64,000 nt of DNA, taken from assembly GCF_035978755.1 (NCBI RefSeq), contig NZ_CP108414.1, forward strand, positions 868,001-932,000, written 5' to 3'. Below are positions 27,794 through 37,922 of this stretch, one piece after another. This DNA is from Streptomyces sp. NBC_01298 (GTDB taxonomy: Bacteria > Actinomycetota > Actinomycetes > Streptomycetales > Streptomycetaceae). Positions within the stretch are counted from its first letter, which is position 1. Each line of letters begins with the position of its first letter. The position numbers and the translations under genes were made by a program. The notes beneath the pieces are model-generated. The model did not search any database and had not been told where the DNA came from. It worked only from the letters and a program-made list of their open reading frames with translations.

Positions 27794-28558
27794 TCAGCCT
27801 CCCTTCGGCGGGACGATTTGCAGGTAGATGCCCGTCAGCACCATGTTCACGAAGAACAGCAGCATGAAGGTGATGACGACGGACTGGTTGACGGCGTCGC
27901 CGACCCCCTTGGGGCCGCCGCGCGGGTTGAGGCCGCGGTAGGCGGCGACGATGCCCGCGATGAACCCGAAGATCAGGGCCTTGAATTCACTGATGTACAG
28001 GTCGGGCAGTTGGGCGAGTGCGGAGAAGCTGGACAGGTAGGCGCCCGGGGTGCCGCCCTGGAGGATGACGTTGAAGAAGTAGCCGCCGAGCGTGCCGACC
28101 ACGGACACCAGGCCGTTGAGGAGCACGGCCACGCCCATCGTCGCCAGCACCCTTGGCACGACCAGGCGTTGGACCGGCGAGACCCCCATGACCTCCATCG
28201 CGTCGAGCTCCTCGCGGATCTTGCGGGAGCCGAGGTCGGCGCAGATGGCAGAGCCGCCCGCGCCGGCGATGAGCAGGGCGACGATGAGCGGGCTCGCCTG
28301 CTGTATGACGGCAAGGACGCTGGCGCCTCCGGTGAAGGACTGGGCACCCAACTGCTGGGTGAGCGAGCCGACTTGGAGGGCGATCACCGCGCCGAACGGG
28401 ATGGAGACGAGCGCGGCGGGCAGGATCGTGATGCTGGCGATGAACCAGAACTGTTCGACGAACTCCCGGAACTGGAAGGGCCGTCTGAAGACGGACCGCC
28501 CCACCTCGGCCGCGAGGGCGAAGAGCCGGCCGGTCTGCCGCAGCGCGCCCGTGATCAC
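27794..28558 (-). CDS. YrbEA/MlaE-type ABC permease
   Basis: 254 residues, about five or six membrane helices. The motif REELDAMEVMGVSPVQRLVV is the EExDA element of the family; NPRGGPKGVGDAV closes the C-terminal part. The GTG start at 28556-28558 overlaps the ATPase stop by 4 bp; the longer frame to 29077 lies inside the ATPase gene and is rejected. Confidence 0.92.
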   Translation of the reverse strand: MITGALRQTGRLFALAAEVGRSVFRRPFQFREFVEQFWFIASITILPAALVSIPFGAVIALQVGSLTQQLGAQSFTGGASVLAVIQQASPLIVALLIAGAGGSAICADLGSRKIREELDAMEVMGVSPVQRLVVPRVLATMGVAVLLNGLVSVVGTLGGYFFNVILQGGTPGAYLSSFSALAQLPDLYISEFKALIFGFIAGIVAAYRGLNPRGGPKGVGDAVNQSVVITFMLLFFVNMVLTGIYLQIVPPKGG

Positions 28559-29565
28559 GAGCCGCTCCCGGTGGCCGGAATCCGCAGGGTCGGCGCCTGC
28601 GCCCCGCGCGCGTAGGTGTCCTCGATGGCGGTACGGGCCGCGGGCGGCAGCGTGTCGAGCATGGCGAGGACGCGTTCGCGACGCCTGAGGGCGGCCTGGC
28701 GCGGCGGGAGTCCGGGCGAGGGCTCCAGTTGCGGGACGATGACCCGGGGCGCGGCGGGTACGACGCCGGGCACGGCGGCCTCGGCGGCGAGGGTGGCCGC
28801 GTCCTTCTCCTCGGACATCCCGATGGGCCCTTCGCGCCGCCCCGCGAGGAACTGCGCCACGACCGGTTCGTCGCTGGTGAGCAGCAGTTCCCGCGGGCCG
28901 AAGGTGACGAGGTTGCGCCGGAAGAGCATCCCCATGTTGTCGGGGACGGTCGCGGCGATGTCGAGGTTGTGGGTGACGATGAGCATCGTCGCGTCGATCT
29001 GCGCGTTGAGGTCGATCAGCAACTGCGAGAGGTTGGCGGTGCGGACGGGGTCGAGACCGGAGTCCGGCTCGTCGCACAGCACGATCTGCGGATCGAGCAC
29101 GAGCGCGCGGGCCAGTCCCGCCCGCTTGCGCATGCCGCCGCTGATCTCGCCGGGGAGCTTGCCCTCCGAGCCGAGGAGCCCGACGACGTCGATGCGCTCC
29201 ATGACGATCCGGCGGATCTCCGACTCCTTCTTCCGCGTGTGCTCGCGCAGCGGGAAGGCGATGTTGTCGAAGAGGGACATGGACCCGAAGAGGGCGCCGT
29301 CCTGGAACATGAGACCGAAGAGTTTGCGGGCCTCGTAAATATCGCGCTCGGGGCTGTTCACCATGTCGACGCCGGCCACGAGGACGCGTCCTCTTTCCGG
29401 CTTCAGCAGGCCGATGAGCGACTTGAGGAAGACCGTCTTACCGGTTCCGGAAGGGCCGAGCATGACGCTCACTTCCCCTGCGGGCAACGTCAGGGTCACG
29501 TCCTGCCAGATGTTCTGCTTGCCGAAGGACATGGTCAGACCTTCAACAGCCACTTCGATTCCCAC
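28555..29565 (-). CDS. Mce-transporter ABC ATPase (MceG/Mkl/MlaF-like)
   Basis: 336 residues. Walker A GPSGTGKT, Q-loop FQDGALF, signature SGGMRKRAGLARAL, Walker B IVLCDEPDSGLDP and H-loop VTHNLD are all intact. After the nucleotide-binding domain (about 1-245) there is a C-terminal extension of about 90 residues, as in Mkl/MceG proteins, thought to stabilise the Mce complex. GTG at 29565 follows GGAGGT. First gene of the mce operon; having the ATPase in the operon differs from M. tuberculosis, where mceG is unlinked. Confidence 0.92.
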   Translation of the reverse strand: MGIEVAVEGLTMSFGKQNIWQDVTLTLPAGEVSVMLGPSGTGKTVFLKSLIGLLKPERGRVLVAGVDMVNSPERDIYEARKLFGLMFQDGALFGSMSLFDNIAFPLREHTRKKESEIRRIVMERIDVVGLLGSEGKLPGEISGGMRKRAGLARALVLDPQIVLCDEPDSGLDPVRTANLSQLLIDLNAQIDATMLIVTHNLDIAATVPDNMGMLFRRNLVTFGPRELLLTSDEPVVAQFLAGRREGPIGMSEEKDAATLAAEAAVPGVVPAAPRVIVPQLEPSPGLPPRQAALRRRERVLAMLDTLPPAARTAIEDTYARGAQAPTLRIPATGSGS

Positions 29566-30844
<1,279 letters not shown>

Positions 30845-30851
30845 GACGTGC

Positions 30852-30872
30852 GGGAGTGCCCCCGGCACTCCC
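30852..30872. terminator. Hairpin after the secreted-protein gene
   Basis: GGGAGTGCC-CCC-GGCACTCCC, a perfect 9-bp stem 7 bp after the stop. It may terminate or attenuate before the DUF6801 gene. Confidence 0.55.
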
Positions 30873-31009
30873 CGGGTTCGTACGCCCGACCGGTGGGACC
30901 CGGCCGGGCGTTCGCCGACCCACGACGCCCGCCAGACACGCCGACCCCAGGCACGCCGACCGGCCCCGCCGGCCGTCGTGCCCCGGACGATCCCCGAGCG
31001 GAGCAAGTG

Positions 31010-32647
31010 ATGAGAGGCCACCGTCCCGCCCTGCGGACGCCGCGCGGGCGCGCACGCGGTGCGGCGATCGCCGCCTTCGTGGCGCTCGCCCCCCTGTTCT
31101 CCTCGGCTGCCGCCGCGGTGGGGTCGCAGGAGGTCACCGCGAAGCTGCCCTACGACTGCGCGCTGCCCTCGGGACCGCAACGCGTCGCGGTACGGATCAA
31201 AGCCACCTTCCCCGGCCGGGCCACCACCGGTGAGGCGATCCGCCCCACCGCGGTCACCACGACGGTCGAGCTCCCGGCCCCGGCCGTCGCCGATCTCGCG
31301 GCCCTCGAGGCCACCACGGTGGTGCCCGAGACCAGGCTGTCCCTCGAAGTCGCCCAGCAGGGAGCGAAGGCACAGGCCCTCTGGCGCGGCACCGGCGCCG
31401 CCCGGCCCGTCGCCGTTCCCGCCGAGGGCCCGTTGACCGTCACCACCAGCGGCGAGGCCCCGACCGTGACGGCCGTCGCCGACGGCGACCTCACCCTCAC
31501 GGCCACGGACCTCGGCCTCGACCTCGCCCTCGGTACCGCCGACGGCGCTCCCGCCGTTCCCCCGTCCCTGACCCTGGCCTGCACCCTCGCGAAGGACGCC
31601 GACGGCCACGGCCTACTGGTCACCGTCCCGGTCGGTCCGACCTCCCAGACCCCGGCCCCGAGCGGTTCGCCCTCCCCGTCGGTTCCCACGGCCCCGGCGA
31701 CCGAGCGACCGGAGGACCCCGCGCCATCGACCGGCCCCGGCACTCCGAAGGGGCCGACCGCGCCCGGGGCCCCGGCGGCACCGGCGCCCGGGGACAAGGG
31801 CAAGAGCAAGGGCAAGAGCAAGGCGCCGAAGGTCGGCGATGCCCGCTCCGGCCCGGCGGCCGGCAGGCCGCCCGCGCCGCGCTGCGTCAAGGAGAACCCG
31901 ACCAGCCAGTCGCTCACCGGATACATCACGGGCTACTCCAACGTCACCAAACTGGGCGGCGCTTCACTGATCCCGTTGTCCTGCGTGCAGATCGAACAGG
32001 GGCCCGCGGACTTCGTCCCGTTCCCGGACGGAACCTTCCACATCATCCAGAACTCGGAAGGCAATCTCGACCACCAAGGCCGCAAGCAGACCCCGCCGTT
32101 CACCTCGACCTTCCTGACCTTCGGCTTCACCCCGACGACGGCGACCATGGTGCTGGAGCAGGCGGGGCCGATGAGCGTCGCGGCGGACGTCCTGCTCGAC
32201 TTCAGCACGGGCAACAACTACGCGACCACCTATGTGCGCGTTCCGCTGGTCCTGCGGGTACTGGACGCCAAGGTCAACGGCACGCGCCTGGACGTCGGCC
32301 CCTCCTGCCGCACCGCGGGCCCGCTCAGCTCCCCCGAGCCCGATCCGCGCGCGCACCCCGGCCCGCACCTGGTGATGCTCGGCAAGGGAGTGATCATCTC
32401 CGGCGAGCCGGCCACGGGTTACCAGTTGTCCTCGGGCGGACCCCTGACGGGCGAGGTGACCATCCCCGCGTTCACCGGCTGCGGGGCGGGCGGTGAGGAC
32501 TTGGACCGGCTGCTGACCGCGTCCATCTCCGGCTCCGGCAACTACATCAAGCAGATGCAGGGCCAGACCTGCAGTGTGGCGCAACCGACCGAGGGCGAGT
32601 GCACCGAGGACCGCCAGCCGTACGTGGTCCCGACGCCCGAGCGCTGA
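31010..32647 (+). CDS. Secreted DUF6801 domain protein
   Basis: 545 residues. Signal peptide about 1-36 (AAIAAFVALAPLFSSAAAA). DUF6801-type beta domain about 38-215 (LPYDCALPSGPQRVAVRIKA; PSLTLACTLAKD). A Pro/Ala/Thr linker with the basic repeat KGKSKGKSK joins it to a C-terminal domain (about 285-540) with several cysteines (PRCVKENP, SCVQIEQG, GPSCRTAG, FTGCGAGG, QTCSVAQ). The layout suggests a surface or exported binding protein. ATG at 31010 follows a GGAG site; a GTG 3 bp upstream is possible. Second of three secreted-protein genes beside the mce operon. Confidence 0.78.
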   Translation: MRGHRPALRTPRGRARGAAIAAFVALAPLFSSAAAAVGSQEVTAKLPYDCALPSGPQRVAVRIKATFPGRATTGEAIRPTAVTTTVELPAPAVADLAALEATTVVPETRLSLEVAQQGAKAQALWRGTGAARPVAVPAEGPLTVTTSGEAPTVTAVADGDLTLTATDLGLDLALGTADGAPAVPPSLTLACTLAKDADGHGLLVTVPVGPTSQTPAPSGSPSPSVPTAPATERPEDPAPSTGPGTPKGPTAPGAPAAPAPGDKGKSKGKSKAPKVGDARSGPAAGRPPAPRCVKENPTSQSLTGYITGYSNVTKLGGASLIPLSCVQIEQGPADFVPFPDGTFHIIQNSEGNLDHQGRKQTPPFTSTFLTFGFTPTTATMVLEQAGPMSVAADVLLDFSTGNNYATTYVRVPLVLRVLDAKVNGTRLDVGPSCRTAGPLSSPEPDPRAHPGPHLVMLGKGVIISGEPATGYQLSSGGPLTGEVTIPAFTGCGAGGEDLDRLLTASISGSGNYIKQMQGQTCSVAQPTEGECTEDRQPYVVPTPER

Positions 32648-32676
32648 TCCCCACCCTCGCACCACGCACGTCCCCA

Positions 32677-32748
32677 CCCGTACCGCCGCACCTCCGTACC
32701 GCCGTACCCCCGCACCTCCGTACCCCCGCACCCCCGCACCCCCGTACC
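32677..32748. repeat. Nine tandem copies of an 8-bp unit NCCGYACC
   Basis: Units alternate CCGTACC and CCGCACC with one variable leading base, giving a 72-bp array ending about 40 bp before the next gene's start. It lies in the leader between two secreted-protein genes. Function unknown; the array could vary in copy number. Confidence 0.75.
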
Positions 32749-32786
32749 GCAGACCTGAACGTCCCCCGTCATCGAAAGGCACCTCC

Positions 32787-33731
32787 ATGCCACTCGCCTC
32801 CGCACGCACCCGGCTCGCCACCCTCTCGGCGCTGACCGCGTTCGGCGCGTTCGCCTCCCTCGGTTCGGCGACCGCCGCCACGCCGGCGCTCAACGGAAGC
32901 TGGGGTCCGTTCACCCGCTGCCCCGTCGACTCGCCGACGATGCTCGGGGCGGACGGCCTGGACAAGGCACCCCAGTGCGTCGTCTCCTACTCCACCAGCG
33001 GGTCCATCAAGCTCGGCAAAACGACGGTCCTCACCGGCAACAGCAACCTCCAGATGGGAGTCGTCCAGAACGCCGACGGCACCAGCGTCGTGGTCGCGCC
33101 CGCCTCCGGGGCGATCATCGCCGACTCCGCGACCGTGCCCGGCGGCCTCCTCGGGCTGATGTGTCCGAGCAACATCCCGGGCATCACGGCCATCTGCCAG
33201 CAGCTCTCGGACGCCAAGCTCAACAAGATCACCGCGACCCTGGAATCGGTGGGCACCCCCTCGAACTTCGACCAGATAGCGGGCGTCGTCACCGACCAGA
33301 CGATCGTGAACATCCCCGTCCGCATCCACCTGGAGAACCCGTTCCTGGGCAGCAACTGCTACATCGGCACCAAGACCAACCCGATCGTCCTGCAGCCGAA
33401 GAACCTCAACTACCCCGAGTTCGGGGTGGATCGGTTCAACGGTGACGGCAGCGCGAACGAGGAGGGCGACATGAGCCGCCTCAACCTCCTCGGCTCCACC
33501 CAGTACGACACGTCCTTCGCGGTCCCCGGCGCCAGCGGCTGCGGCCTGGGGATCTTCGGCCTGATCGACGCGGCGGTCAACCTCAAGACCGGCCTGCCGT
33601 CGGCGGCCGGCAAGAACAGCCTGACCCTGAACAACACCCAGACCTACCTGGGCGGGCTCTACGCCCCGGGTACGGTGGCCCCCGACGCGGGCAAGCAGCT
33701 CTCCCTCAACTGGCACTCCGCGGTCAAGTAA
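32787..33731 (+). CDS. Secreted protein of unknown function
   Basis: 314 residues. Signal peptide about 1-31 (LATLSALTAFGAFASLGSATAA). The mature protein has about six cysteines (FTRCPVDSP, PQCVVSYS, LMCPSNIPGITAICQQ, SNCYIGTK, ASGCGLG) and no membrane anchor. It resembles secreted actinobacterial proteins found near DUF6801 genes, but I cannot name it. ATG at 32787 has GAAAGG upstream. Third of three exported proteins; the PucR-type regulator follows after 215 bp. Confidence 0.72.
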   Translation: MPLASARTRLATLSALTAFGAFASLGSATAATPALNGSWGPFTRCPVDSPTMLGADGLDKAPQCVVSYSTSGSIKLGKTTVLTGNSNLQMGVVQNADGTSVVVAPASGAIIADSATVPGGLLGLMCPSNIPGITAICQQLSDAKLNKITATLESVGTPSNFDQIAGVVTDQTIVNIPVRIHLENPFLGSNCYIGTKTNPIVLQPKNLNYPEFGVDRFNGDGSANEEGDMSRLNLLGSTQYDTSFAVPGASGCGLGIFGLIDAAVNLKTGLPSAAGKNSLTLNNTQTYLGGLYAPGTVAPDAGKQLSLNWHSAVK

Positions 33732-33946
33732 CCGCCATCCAGGGCCGATTCCCGGCCGATTACGCCGACCCCGCCTCTTCCTCCGGCGCAACTCGTGCTC
33801 ACGTGGTGTACAGCGCAAGCAACTTGATTTAGCGTCAGCACCACAAAACAGGTATGGACCTGACGGGCCGCGCCCGCTCCCTCCAGTCAGCCAGGGTGCT
33901 GCCACGCCGCTCCCCATCGGGCGCGCAGGAGAGCAAGGGACCGGTC

Positions 33947-35158
33947 ATGCCCTCAATCGCACAGACGCCGGACATCGGCGAACCGCTCGATCCGCTCCCC
34001 AAGGAGTTCGCAGCCTTGATGAGGCCCGAGGTCCCGGGCCTCATCAAGGAGATCAGAGTAGAAGTCCAGCGCGCCTTTCCCGTGTACACCCGGCTCCTCA
34101 ACGGCCCCAACGCGGACGCCATCCGCCAGGGTGTGGAACAGGCGCTGGGCACGTTCGTGGACCGCGTCGCCGACCCCGGCGCGAGCTCGGTCCTGCGCGA
34201 CGAACTCCTGCGCAAGTTCGGCCGGGTGGAGGCCTACGAGGGCCGCGACCTCGAGACCCTCCAGGGGGCCTACCGACTCGGCGCGCGCATCGCGCTCCGC
34301 CGGGCCAAGACCCTCGGCCGCCGGTACAAATTATCCCCCTCCCTCATCCTCGCCTTCGCGGACGCGCTCTTCGCCTACGTAGACGAACTGGAGGCCCTCG
34401 CGCGCGAGGGGTACGCGGAGGTACGGGCGCGTGCGGCCTCCGAGGTGTCGGCGTTACGCAGGCAACTGCTCCACCTCATCCTCGTCGGCTCGCCCCTGCC
34501 GCAGGCGACCATCGCCGAGCTGTGCGAACAGGCGGCGTGGGAACTCCCCACCCAGTGCACCCTGGTGGCCTTACGGGCCCCGGCACCCGACGCCATACGG
34601 ACCTGCCTGGACCGGGACGTCCTCGCGGATCTCGGCATCCCGCATCCGCACCTGCTGATCCCCGGCCCCCTCACCCCCGAGCGTCTGGCGATGCTCGAAT
34701 CCGCCCTCGCGGGCGCCTCGGCCGTCATCGGCCTGACCGTGCCACCGCCGCAGGCCGCCGACTCCATCCGGTGGGCCAGGAAGGTGCTCCAGCTCATCGA
34801 CGACGGGATCGTGCCCAACCGACCGGTCGTGCGCTGCGAGGACCACCTGACAACGTTGTGGCTCCTGTCCGACCCGGCGCTCGTCACCCACATCGCCGCC
34901 CGCGAACTGGCCCCGCTCAGCGGACTCACCGGCTCCCGGCGCGGGCGCCTGGTCGAGACGCTGCGCGTCCACATCTCCACGCGCGCCCCCGCCGATCAGG
35001 TCGGCGAGGTGCTCGGTGTCCACGCGCAGACCGTCCGCTACCGCCTGCGCAACCTGGACGCCCGCCTGGGCGACCGCATCACGGACCCGGACCACCGCTT
35101 CACCCTGGAGGCGGCCCTGCGCTCGCTCCATCTCCAGGGCAACGACTACGCGGAATGA
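33947..35158 (+). CDS. PucR-type transcriptional regulator
   Basis: 403 residues. The C-terminal HTH_30 domain (about 345-400: ADQVGEVLGVHAQTVRYRLRN) is the PucR/CdaR signature. The N-terminal part has a helical RsbR-like or GGDEF-like unit (FVDRVADPGASSVLRDELL, YKLSPSLILAFADALFAYVDELE) and no recognisable small-molecule domain. ATG at 33947 has AAGGGA 6 bp upstream; the ATG at 33854 lacks a ribosome site. A likely regulator of the neighbouring secreted-protein genes or the mce operon, by position only. Confidence 0.85.
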   Translation: MPSIAQTPDIGEPLDPLPKEFAALMRPEVPGLIKEIRVEVQRAFPVYTRLLNGPNADAIRQGVEQALGTFVDRVADPGASSVLRDELLRKFGRVEAYEGRDLETLQGAYRLGARIALRRAKTLGRRYKLSPSLILAFADALFAYVDELEALAREGYAEVRARAASEVSALRRQLLHLILVGSPLPQATIAELCEQAAWELPTQCTLVALRAPAPDAIRTCLDRDVLADLGIPHPHLLIPGPLTPERLAMLESALAGASAVIGLTVPPPQAADSIRWARKVLQLIDDGIVPNRPVVRCEDHLTTLWLLSDPALVTHIAARELAPLSGLTGSRRGRLVETLRVHISTRAPADQVGEVLGVHAQTVRYRLRNLDARLGDRITDPDHRFTLEAALRSLHLQGNDYAE

Positions 35159-35321
35159 CCCGGCACCCCGGCCGCTTCGACCGGACGTCAAACCTTCACG
35201 GGCGTCGCCGGTTCCCGTCCCGATCCACACCCGACGGCATCGGCGCGATCCGGGGAGGACTGCGACCAGGAAGATTCGTTTCCCCCGGCATTGGATCGGA
35301 GCGCGAGCAGTTCTTCTTCGA

Positions 35322-35460
35322 GTGAGCCGGCCGCTCGCCCACGGGGCCCTTGAGGCAGCCTTGACCCCTGCCGGGAGGAGCGTGACCTTCGCGGTAACCG
35401 TCACGAACACCGGCAGCCGTCGCGGCACCGAGGTCGTGCAGATCTACGCCGCCCTGCCCC
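35322..35460 (+). pseudogene. Remnant of a GH3 glycosidase C-terminal Fn3-like domain
   Basis: One frame reads TPAGRSVTFAVTVTNTGSRR then GTEVVQIYAALP without a start of its own and quickly becomes meaningless. The same words, TNTGSRPGTEVVQTYATLP, occur in the Fn3-like domain of the intact GH3 enzyme at 44450-46927. The scrap lies between the PucR gene and the rhamnose regulator. The rest of 35159-35475 holds nothing I can support. Confidence 0.6.
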
Positions 35461-35475
35461 CGCGCGGACACTCGT

Positions 35476-36495
35476 TCAACGTGAGGGCAGAGAGGAACCG
35501 CGCACCACCAGTTCCGGCTGCAGCACGATGTGCCGGTGCTCGTGTGCGGCCCCGGCCTCACCCGTCTCCTCGAGGAGCATCTCGGCCGCCATCATGCCCA
35601 TCGTGACGGCCGGCTGCCGGACGGATGTCAGCGGGACCGCGGCCGCCGCGGCGAATTCGATGTCGTCGTAGCCGACGAGGGCCACGTCGTCGGGGACCCG
35701 CACGCCGGCGGCGTACATGGTCTGGAGGAATCCGAGGGCCAGCAGGTCGTTGGCGCAGAAGACCGCGGTCGGCCGGTCGGACAGGCCCAGGAAGCGGGAT
35801 CCCGCGTCCCGGCCCGCGGCCACGTCGAGGGTTCCGGCCGGCAGCTCCAACAGCGCCGACCGCGCCAGGCCGGCTTCGGTCAGCGCGTTCCATGCCCCGG
35901 TGCGCCGGTCCCTGACCTGGCTGAGCTCCTCGGGCCCGGACACGTAGCCGATGGAACGATGCCCGGCATCGATGAGGTGGCGTACGGCCAGGGTCCCGCC
36001 GACCACGTCGTCGACCGAGACCGAACACTGGTCGGCGCCCTCGGCGACCCGGTCGACGACGATGAAGGCAATGCCGTGCCGCCGGAACGCCTCGAGGTTG
36101 CGGCCACTGGCGTCGGCGGGTGTGAGGAGGACGCCCCGCACCCGCTGCTCCGCGAAGAGCGCGAGGTATTCGGCCTCCTCGGCGGGGCTCTGCCCGCTGT
36201 TGCACACCATGACGCCCAGCCCCGCCCGGCGCGCGGCCCGTTCGGCACCCTTCGCGATGTCGACGAAGAAGGGGTTGGCCATGTCCAGGACGAGCAGCCC
36301 CAGGATCCGGCTGTGGCCGGCGCGTAGCTGGCGCGCGGACTCGCTGCGTACGTAGCCGAGCCGGTCGATCGCGGATTGCACCCGGAGCCTGGTGCTCTCG
36401 GAGACCGAATCCGGTCGGTTGATCACGTTCGAGACCGTTCCCACGGACACCGCGGCAGCGCGGGCGACGTCCTTGATCCCCACCGATGGGGCCAT
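35476..36495 (-). CDS. LacI-family regulator of the rhamnose genes
   Basis: 339 residues. N-terminal HTH (GIKDVARAAAVSVGTVSNVIN) and hinge (SARQLRAGHSRILGLLV), followed by a periplasmic-binding-like effector domain (VSGPEELSQVRDRR, AVFCANDLLALGFLQ, VALVGYDDIEFA). ATG at 36495 has GGAGGT upstream. It is divergent from the rhamnose isomerase gene with two LacI-type operators between them, so it is a repressor candidate for the pathway; a rhamnose-derived inducer is inferred. Confidence 0.88.
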   Translation of the reverse strand: MAPSVGIKDVARAAAVSVGTVSNVINRPDSVSESTRLRVQSAIDRLGYVRSESARQLRAGHSRILGLLVLDMANPFFVDIAKGAERAARRAGLGVMVCNSGQSPAEEAEYLALFAEQRVRGVLLTPADASGRNLEAFRRHGIAFIVVDRVAEGADQCSVSVDDVVGGTLAVRHLIDAGHRSIGYVSGPEELSQVRDRRTGAWNALTEAGLARSALLELPAGTLDVAAGRDAGSRFLGLSDRPTAVFCANDLLALGFLQTMYAAGVRVPDDVALVGYDDIEFAAAAAVPLTSVRQPAVTMGMMAAEMLLEETGEAGAAHEHRHIVLQPELVVRGSSLPSR

Positions 36496-36553
36496 GGGCC
36501 CAGACCTCCAGGCAGTACGGGCTGACAACGACACGGACGTCCAGGTTACTGGA

Positions 36554-36565
36554 TGAATCGTTTTA
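36554..36565. promoter_or_regulatory. LacI-type operator, regulator side
   Basis: TGAATCGTTTTA, a CG-centred 12-mer sharing TGAATCGTTT with the copy at 36663. It is about 60 bp before the regulator start. Confidence 0.55.
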
Positions 36566-36662
36566 ATCGCGCCTCCCGCATCAGCGGAAGGCGGCCGCCG
36601 CTGCGCGAGACAGGGAGGCTTGACAGGTTCCCAGCCAAGCTCTTAGCTTCCGAGCAAGAAAT

Positions 36663-36674
36663 TGAATCGTTTCA
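36663..36674. promoter_or_regulatory. LacI-type operator, rhamnose isomerase side
   Basis: TGAATCGTTTCA is a near-perfect CG-centred palindrome of the LacI/GalR class, 29 bp before the isomerase start, well placed to block transcription or initiation. Confidence 0.65.
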
Positions 36675-36702
36675 TTTCATCTTCATGCCGCAGGAGCGCC
36701 CA

Positions 36703-37863
36703 GTGACCGACCACGCCGCCGTGAAGGCTGCCCTGAAGACCCAGGCCATCGAGACGCCGTCGTGGGCGTACGGCAATTCCGGCACGCGCTTCAAGGTCTT
36801 CTCCCAGCCCGGGGTGCCCCGTACCCCGCAGGAGAAGCTCGACGACGCCGCCAGGGTCCACGAGCTGACCGGGGCCGCGCCGAGCGTCGCCCTGCACATC
36901 ACCTGGGACCGCGTGGACGACTACGGGGCTCTCGCCGCGGACGCGGCCCGGCGCGGACTGCGTCTGGGCGCGATCAACGCGAACGTCTTCCAGGACGACG
37001 ACTACAGGCTGGGCAGCGTCTGTCACCCCGATCCGAAGGTCCGGAAGAAGGCGGTCGGTCACCTCCTGGAGTGCGTGGACATCATGGACGCCACCGGGTC
37101 CAGGGACTTGAAGCTGTGGTTCGCGGACGGCACCAACTACCCCGGCCAGGACGACATCCGCGCACGCCAGGACCGACTGGCCGAGGCCCTCGCCGAGGTC
37201 TACGGCCGGCTGGGCGAGGACCAGCGGATGCTTCTGGAGTACAAGTTCTTCGAGCCCGCCTTCTACGCCACGGACGTACCGGACTGGGGCACCGCCTACG
37301 CGCACTGCCTGAAGCTGGGCGAGCGGGCGAAGGTCGTCGTGGACACCGGGCACCACGCGCCGGGCACCAACATCGAGTTCATCGTCGCCACGCTGCTGCG
37401 CGAAGGGAAGCTCGGCGCCTTCGACTTCAACTCGCGCTTCTACGCCGACGACGACCTGATGGTGGGCGCCGCGGACCCCTTCCAGCTCTTCCGGATCATG
37501 TACGAGGTGATCCGCGGCGGCGGCTTCACTCCGGACGTGGCCTTCATGCTCGACCAGTGCCACAACATCGAGGCGAAGATCCCCGCGATCATCCGCTCGG
37601 TGATGAACGTGCAGGAGGCGACCGCGAAGGCCCTCCTCGTCGACCGGGACGCGCTGGCCGCGGCCCAGCGTTCCGGCGATGTCCTGGCCGCGAACGCGGT
37701 CCTCATGGACGCCTACAACACCGATGTACGGCCCCTGCTCGCCGAGGTCCGGGAAGAGCTGGGCCTGGACGCCGACCCGGTCGGCGCGTACCACCGCTCC
37801 GGCTGGGCGCAGAAGACCGCCGCCGAGCGAGTCGGCGGCGCGCAGGCGGGCTGGGGTGCGTGA
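36703..37863 (+). CDS. rhaI: L-rhamnose isomerase
   Basis: 386 residues. Sugar-isomerase TIM barrel of the RhaI type found in actinobacteria and pseudomonads, not the E. coli RhaA type. Metal-site segments include EYKFFEPAFYATDV, VVDTGHHAPGTNIE and FDFNSRFYADDDLMVG. It converts L-rhamnose to L-rhamnulose. GTG at 36703 follows CAGGAG by 6 bp; an ATG at 36685 is the alternative. First gene of the rha operon, with an operator just upstream. Confidence 0.92.
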   Translation: MTDHAAVKAALKTQAIETPSWAYGNSGTRFKVFSQPGVPRTPQEKLDDAARVHELTGAAPSVALHITWDRVDDYGALAADAARRGLRLGAINANVFQDDDYRLGSVCHPDPKVRKKAVGHLLECVDIMDATGSRDLKLWFADGTNYPGQDDIRARQDRLAEALAEVYGRLGEDQRMLLEYKFFEPAFYATDVPDWGTAYAHCLKLGERAKVVVDTGHHAPGTNIEFIVATLLREGKLGAFDFNSRFYADDDLMVGAADPFQLFRIMYEVIRGGGFTPDVAFMLDQCHNIEAKIPAIIRSVMNVQEATAKALLVDRDALAAAQRSGDVLAANAVLMDAYNTDVRPLLAEVREELGLDADPVGAYHRSGWAQKTAAERVGGAQAGWGA

Positions 37864-37922
37864 GCCCCGCCACCGCCCGTACCCCCACTCCCCCCGTCAC
37901 GGACCTGAGGACACGTAGCGAT

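Noticed and set aside
32677..32748. Possible CRISPR or protein-coding repeat
   Set aside because: Units are 8 bp without spacers, and it is outside any supported reading frame.
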